From assembly GCA_017617635.1 (NCBI GenBank), contig JAFZVW010000028.1:1-37023 (forward strand): DNA of 37,023 nucleotides, in the 5' to 3' direction. Below are positions 36,292 through 37,023 of the stretch, piece after piece (within the stretch, counting starts at the first letter, position 1; each line of letters opens with the position of its first letter). Under the pieces are notes generated by a model. It had not been told where the DNA came from. It ran no database searches and was given only the letters and a program-made list of their open reading frames with translations. A program made the position numbers and the translations under genes. This stretch comes from Bacteroidaceae bacterium (GTDB taxonomy: Bacteria > Bacteroidota > Bacteroidia > Bacteroidales > Bacteroidaceae).

Positions 36292-37023
36292 TTACGCATT
36301 TTCTTCCGTATTTTCTGCAAACTCAGGACGTGGACGACGCTCACCGCGTTCAGGACGAGGACGGCGCTCACCACGTTCAGGGCGTGGACGGCGCTCGCGC
36401 TCCACATAGCCCTCCGGCTTCTCAATCAATACACGGCGGCTCAGTTTGAACTTACCCGTCTTCGGATCAATAGCCAGCAACTTGACCTGCAGCTTGTCTC
36501 CCTCCTTGATACCTGCCTCCTCGACAGTTTCAAGACGCTTCCAGTCAATCTCGCTGATATGCAGAAGACCGTCCCTGCCAGGCATGAACTCTACGAAGCA
36601 GCCATAAGGCATTATGCTACGTACAACGCCCTCGTACACATCTCCTACCTCAGGAACAGCCACGATAGCCTTGATCTTGGCCATTGCAGCATCGATAACA
36701 TCCTTGCTGCTGCCCGAAACCTGAATCTTGCCGACACCATCTTCTTCGTCGATTGTGATAGTCGCACCTGTCTCCTCCTGCATGCCCTGGATAATCTTGC
36801 CGCCAGGACCGATTACAGCACCGATAAACTCCTTCGGTATAATCATCTGCTCAATACGTGGAACATGAGGCTTCAGTTCCGGACGTGGAGCATCCAGAGT
36901 CTTCATCATCTCAGCCAGGATATGCTCACGACCGGCCTTTGCCTGCATCAGAGCCTTCTCCAGAATCTCGTACGACAAACCGTCGCACTTGATATCCATC
37001 TGTGTTGCTGTAAGACCCTTGGG
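36292..37023 (-). CDS. pnp: Polyribonucleotide nucleotidyltransferase (PNPase), C-terminal part; 5' end outside the window
   Basis: The frame is open to the window edge (PKGLTATQ precedes [13 protein letters not shown]), so the methionine at 36999 is internal and about 243 codons are visible. Present are the end of the second RNase PH domain (GITA-type block, [27 protein letters not shown]), a KH domain ([29 protein letters not shown]) and an S1 domain ([33 protein letters not shown]). PNPase degrades RNA 3' to 5' by phosphorolysis. The tail has a Pro/Arg-rich repeat, RPERGERR about three times, then an acidic end. The catalytic N-terminal half cannot be checked here. Confidence 0.93.
   Translation of the reverse strand, partial: PKGLTATQMDIKCDGLSYEILEKALMQAKAGREHILAEMMKTLDAPRPELKPHVPRIEQMIIPKEFIGAVIGPGGKIIQGMQEETGATITIDEEDGVGKIQVSGSSKDVIDAAMAKIKAIVAVPEVGDVYEGVVRSIMPYGCFVEFMPGRDGLLHISEIDWKRLETVEEAGIKEGDKLQVKLLAIDPKTGKFKLSRRVLIEKPEGYVERERRPRPERGERRPRPERGERRPRPEFAENTEENA
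36331..36397. repeat. In-frame 24-base tandem repeat in the pnp tail
   Basis: Nearly three copies of a 24-base unit encoding RRPRPERGE, with mostly synonymous differences between copies. They form the basic, Arg/Pro-rich tail of PNPase after the S1 domain. Confidence 0.7.

Noticed and set aside
36292-36999. A complete KH-S1 protein starting at 36999
   Set aside because: The frame stays open to the window edge and the preceding codons continue PNPase, so this is a truncated pnp.

Overview
The window is chromosomal DNA from a member of the Bacteroidales, most likely a Prevotella-like genus. Four things point there: TAnnTTTG-type -7 boxes with a TTG/TTTG box about 19-22 bases upstream, Por-type C-terminal sorting tails on secreted proteins, PCMD-type surface proteins next to a beta-barrel, and DUF2851. 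The genus is inference from family content; no rRNA is present.

Left part (1-15.4 kb, minus strand). A 992-residue secreted protein with lectin-like modules and a sorting tail lies at 85-3063. Upstream of it is a 540-base gap that is not empty: a promoter, about 330 bases of strongly base-paired sequence and an intrinsic terminator together look like a discrete structured RNA or a long attenuated leader. Next is a compact five-gene surface operon, transcribed from about 15.33 kb down to 3.6 kb. It encodes a 1008-residue lipoprotein with two PCMD-like domains, an outer-membrane beta-barrel, two large paralogous secreted PCMD/calycin-like proteins (one ending in a sorting tail, the other in a dockerin-like pair) and a polytopic membrane protein with a cytosolic AraC-type DNA-binding domain. 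This is the most accessory part of the window and the best candidate for an undescribed system.

Centre (15.4-31.5 kb). A periplasmic cyclophilin-type prolyl isomerase is divergent from a complete Bacteroidetes-type dcw cluster on the plus strand: mraZ, rsmH, ftsL-like, ftsI (with PASTA), murE, mraY, murD, ftsW, murG, murC, ftsQ, ftsA, ftsZ. Genes overlap or are separated by at most about 40 bases. The cluster supplies the peptidoglycan precursor steps (MurC, MurD, MurE, MraY, MurG), the septal synthase pair (FtsW/FtsI) and the cytoskeletal ring (FtsA/FtsZ). murF and ddl are not in it.

Right part (31.5-37.0 kb). recO converges on ftsZ. A strong promoter then drives tRNA-Glu(TTC) and rpsT, closed by a terminator. 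gyrB has its own promoter and ends at a bidirectional terminator shared with the convergent DUF2851 gene. The window ends inside pnp, of which only the KH-S1-tail end is present.

Methods and limits: everything was read by eye. Domain names rest on recognised sequence patterns rather than searches, and RNA structures rest on hand-found complementarity.
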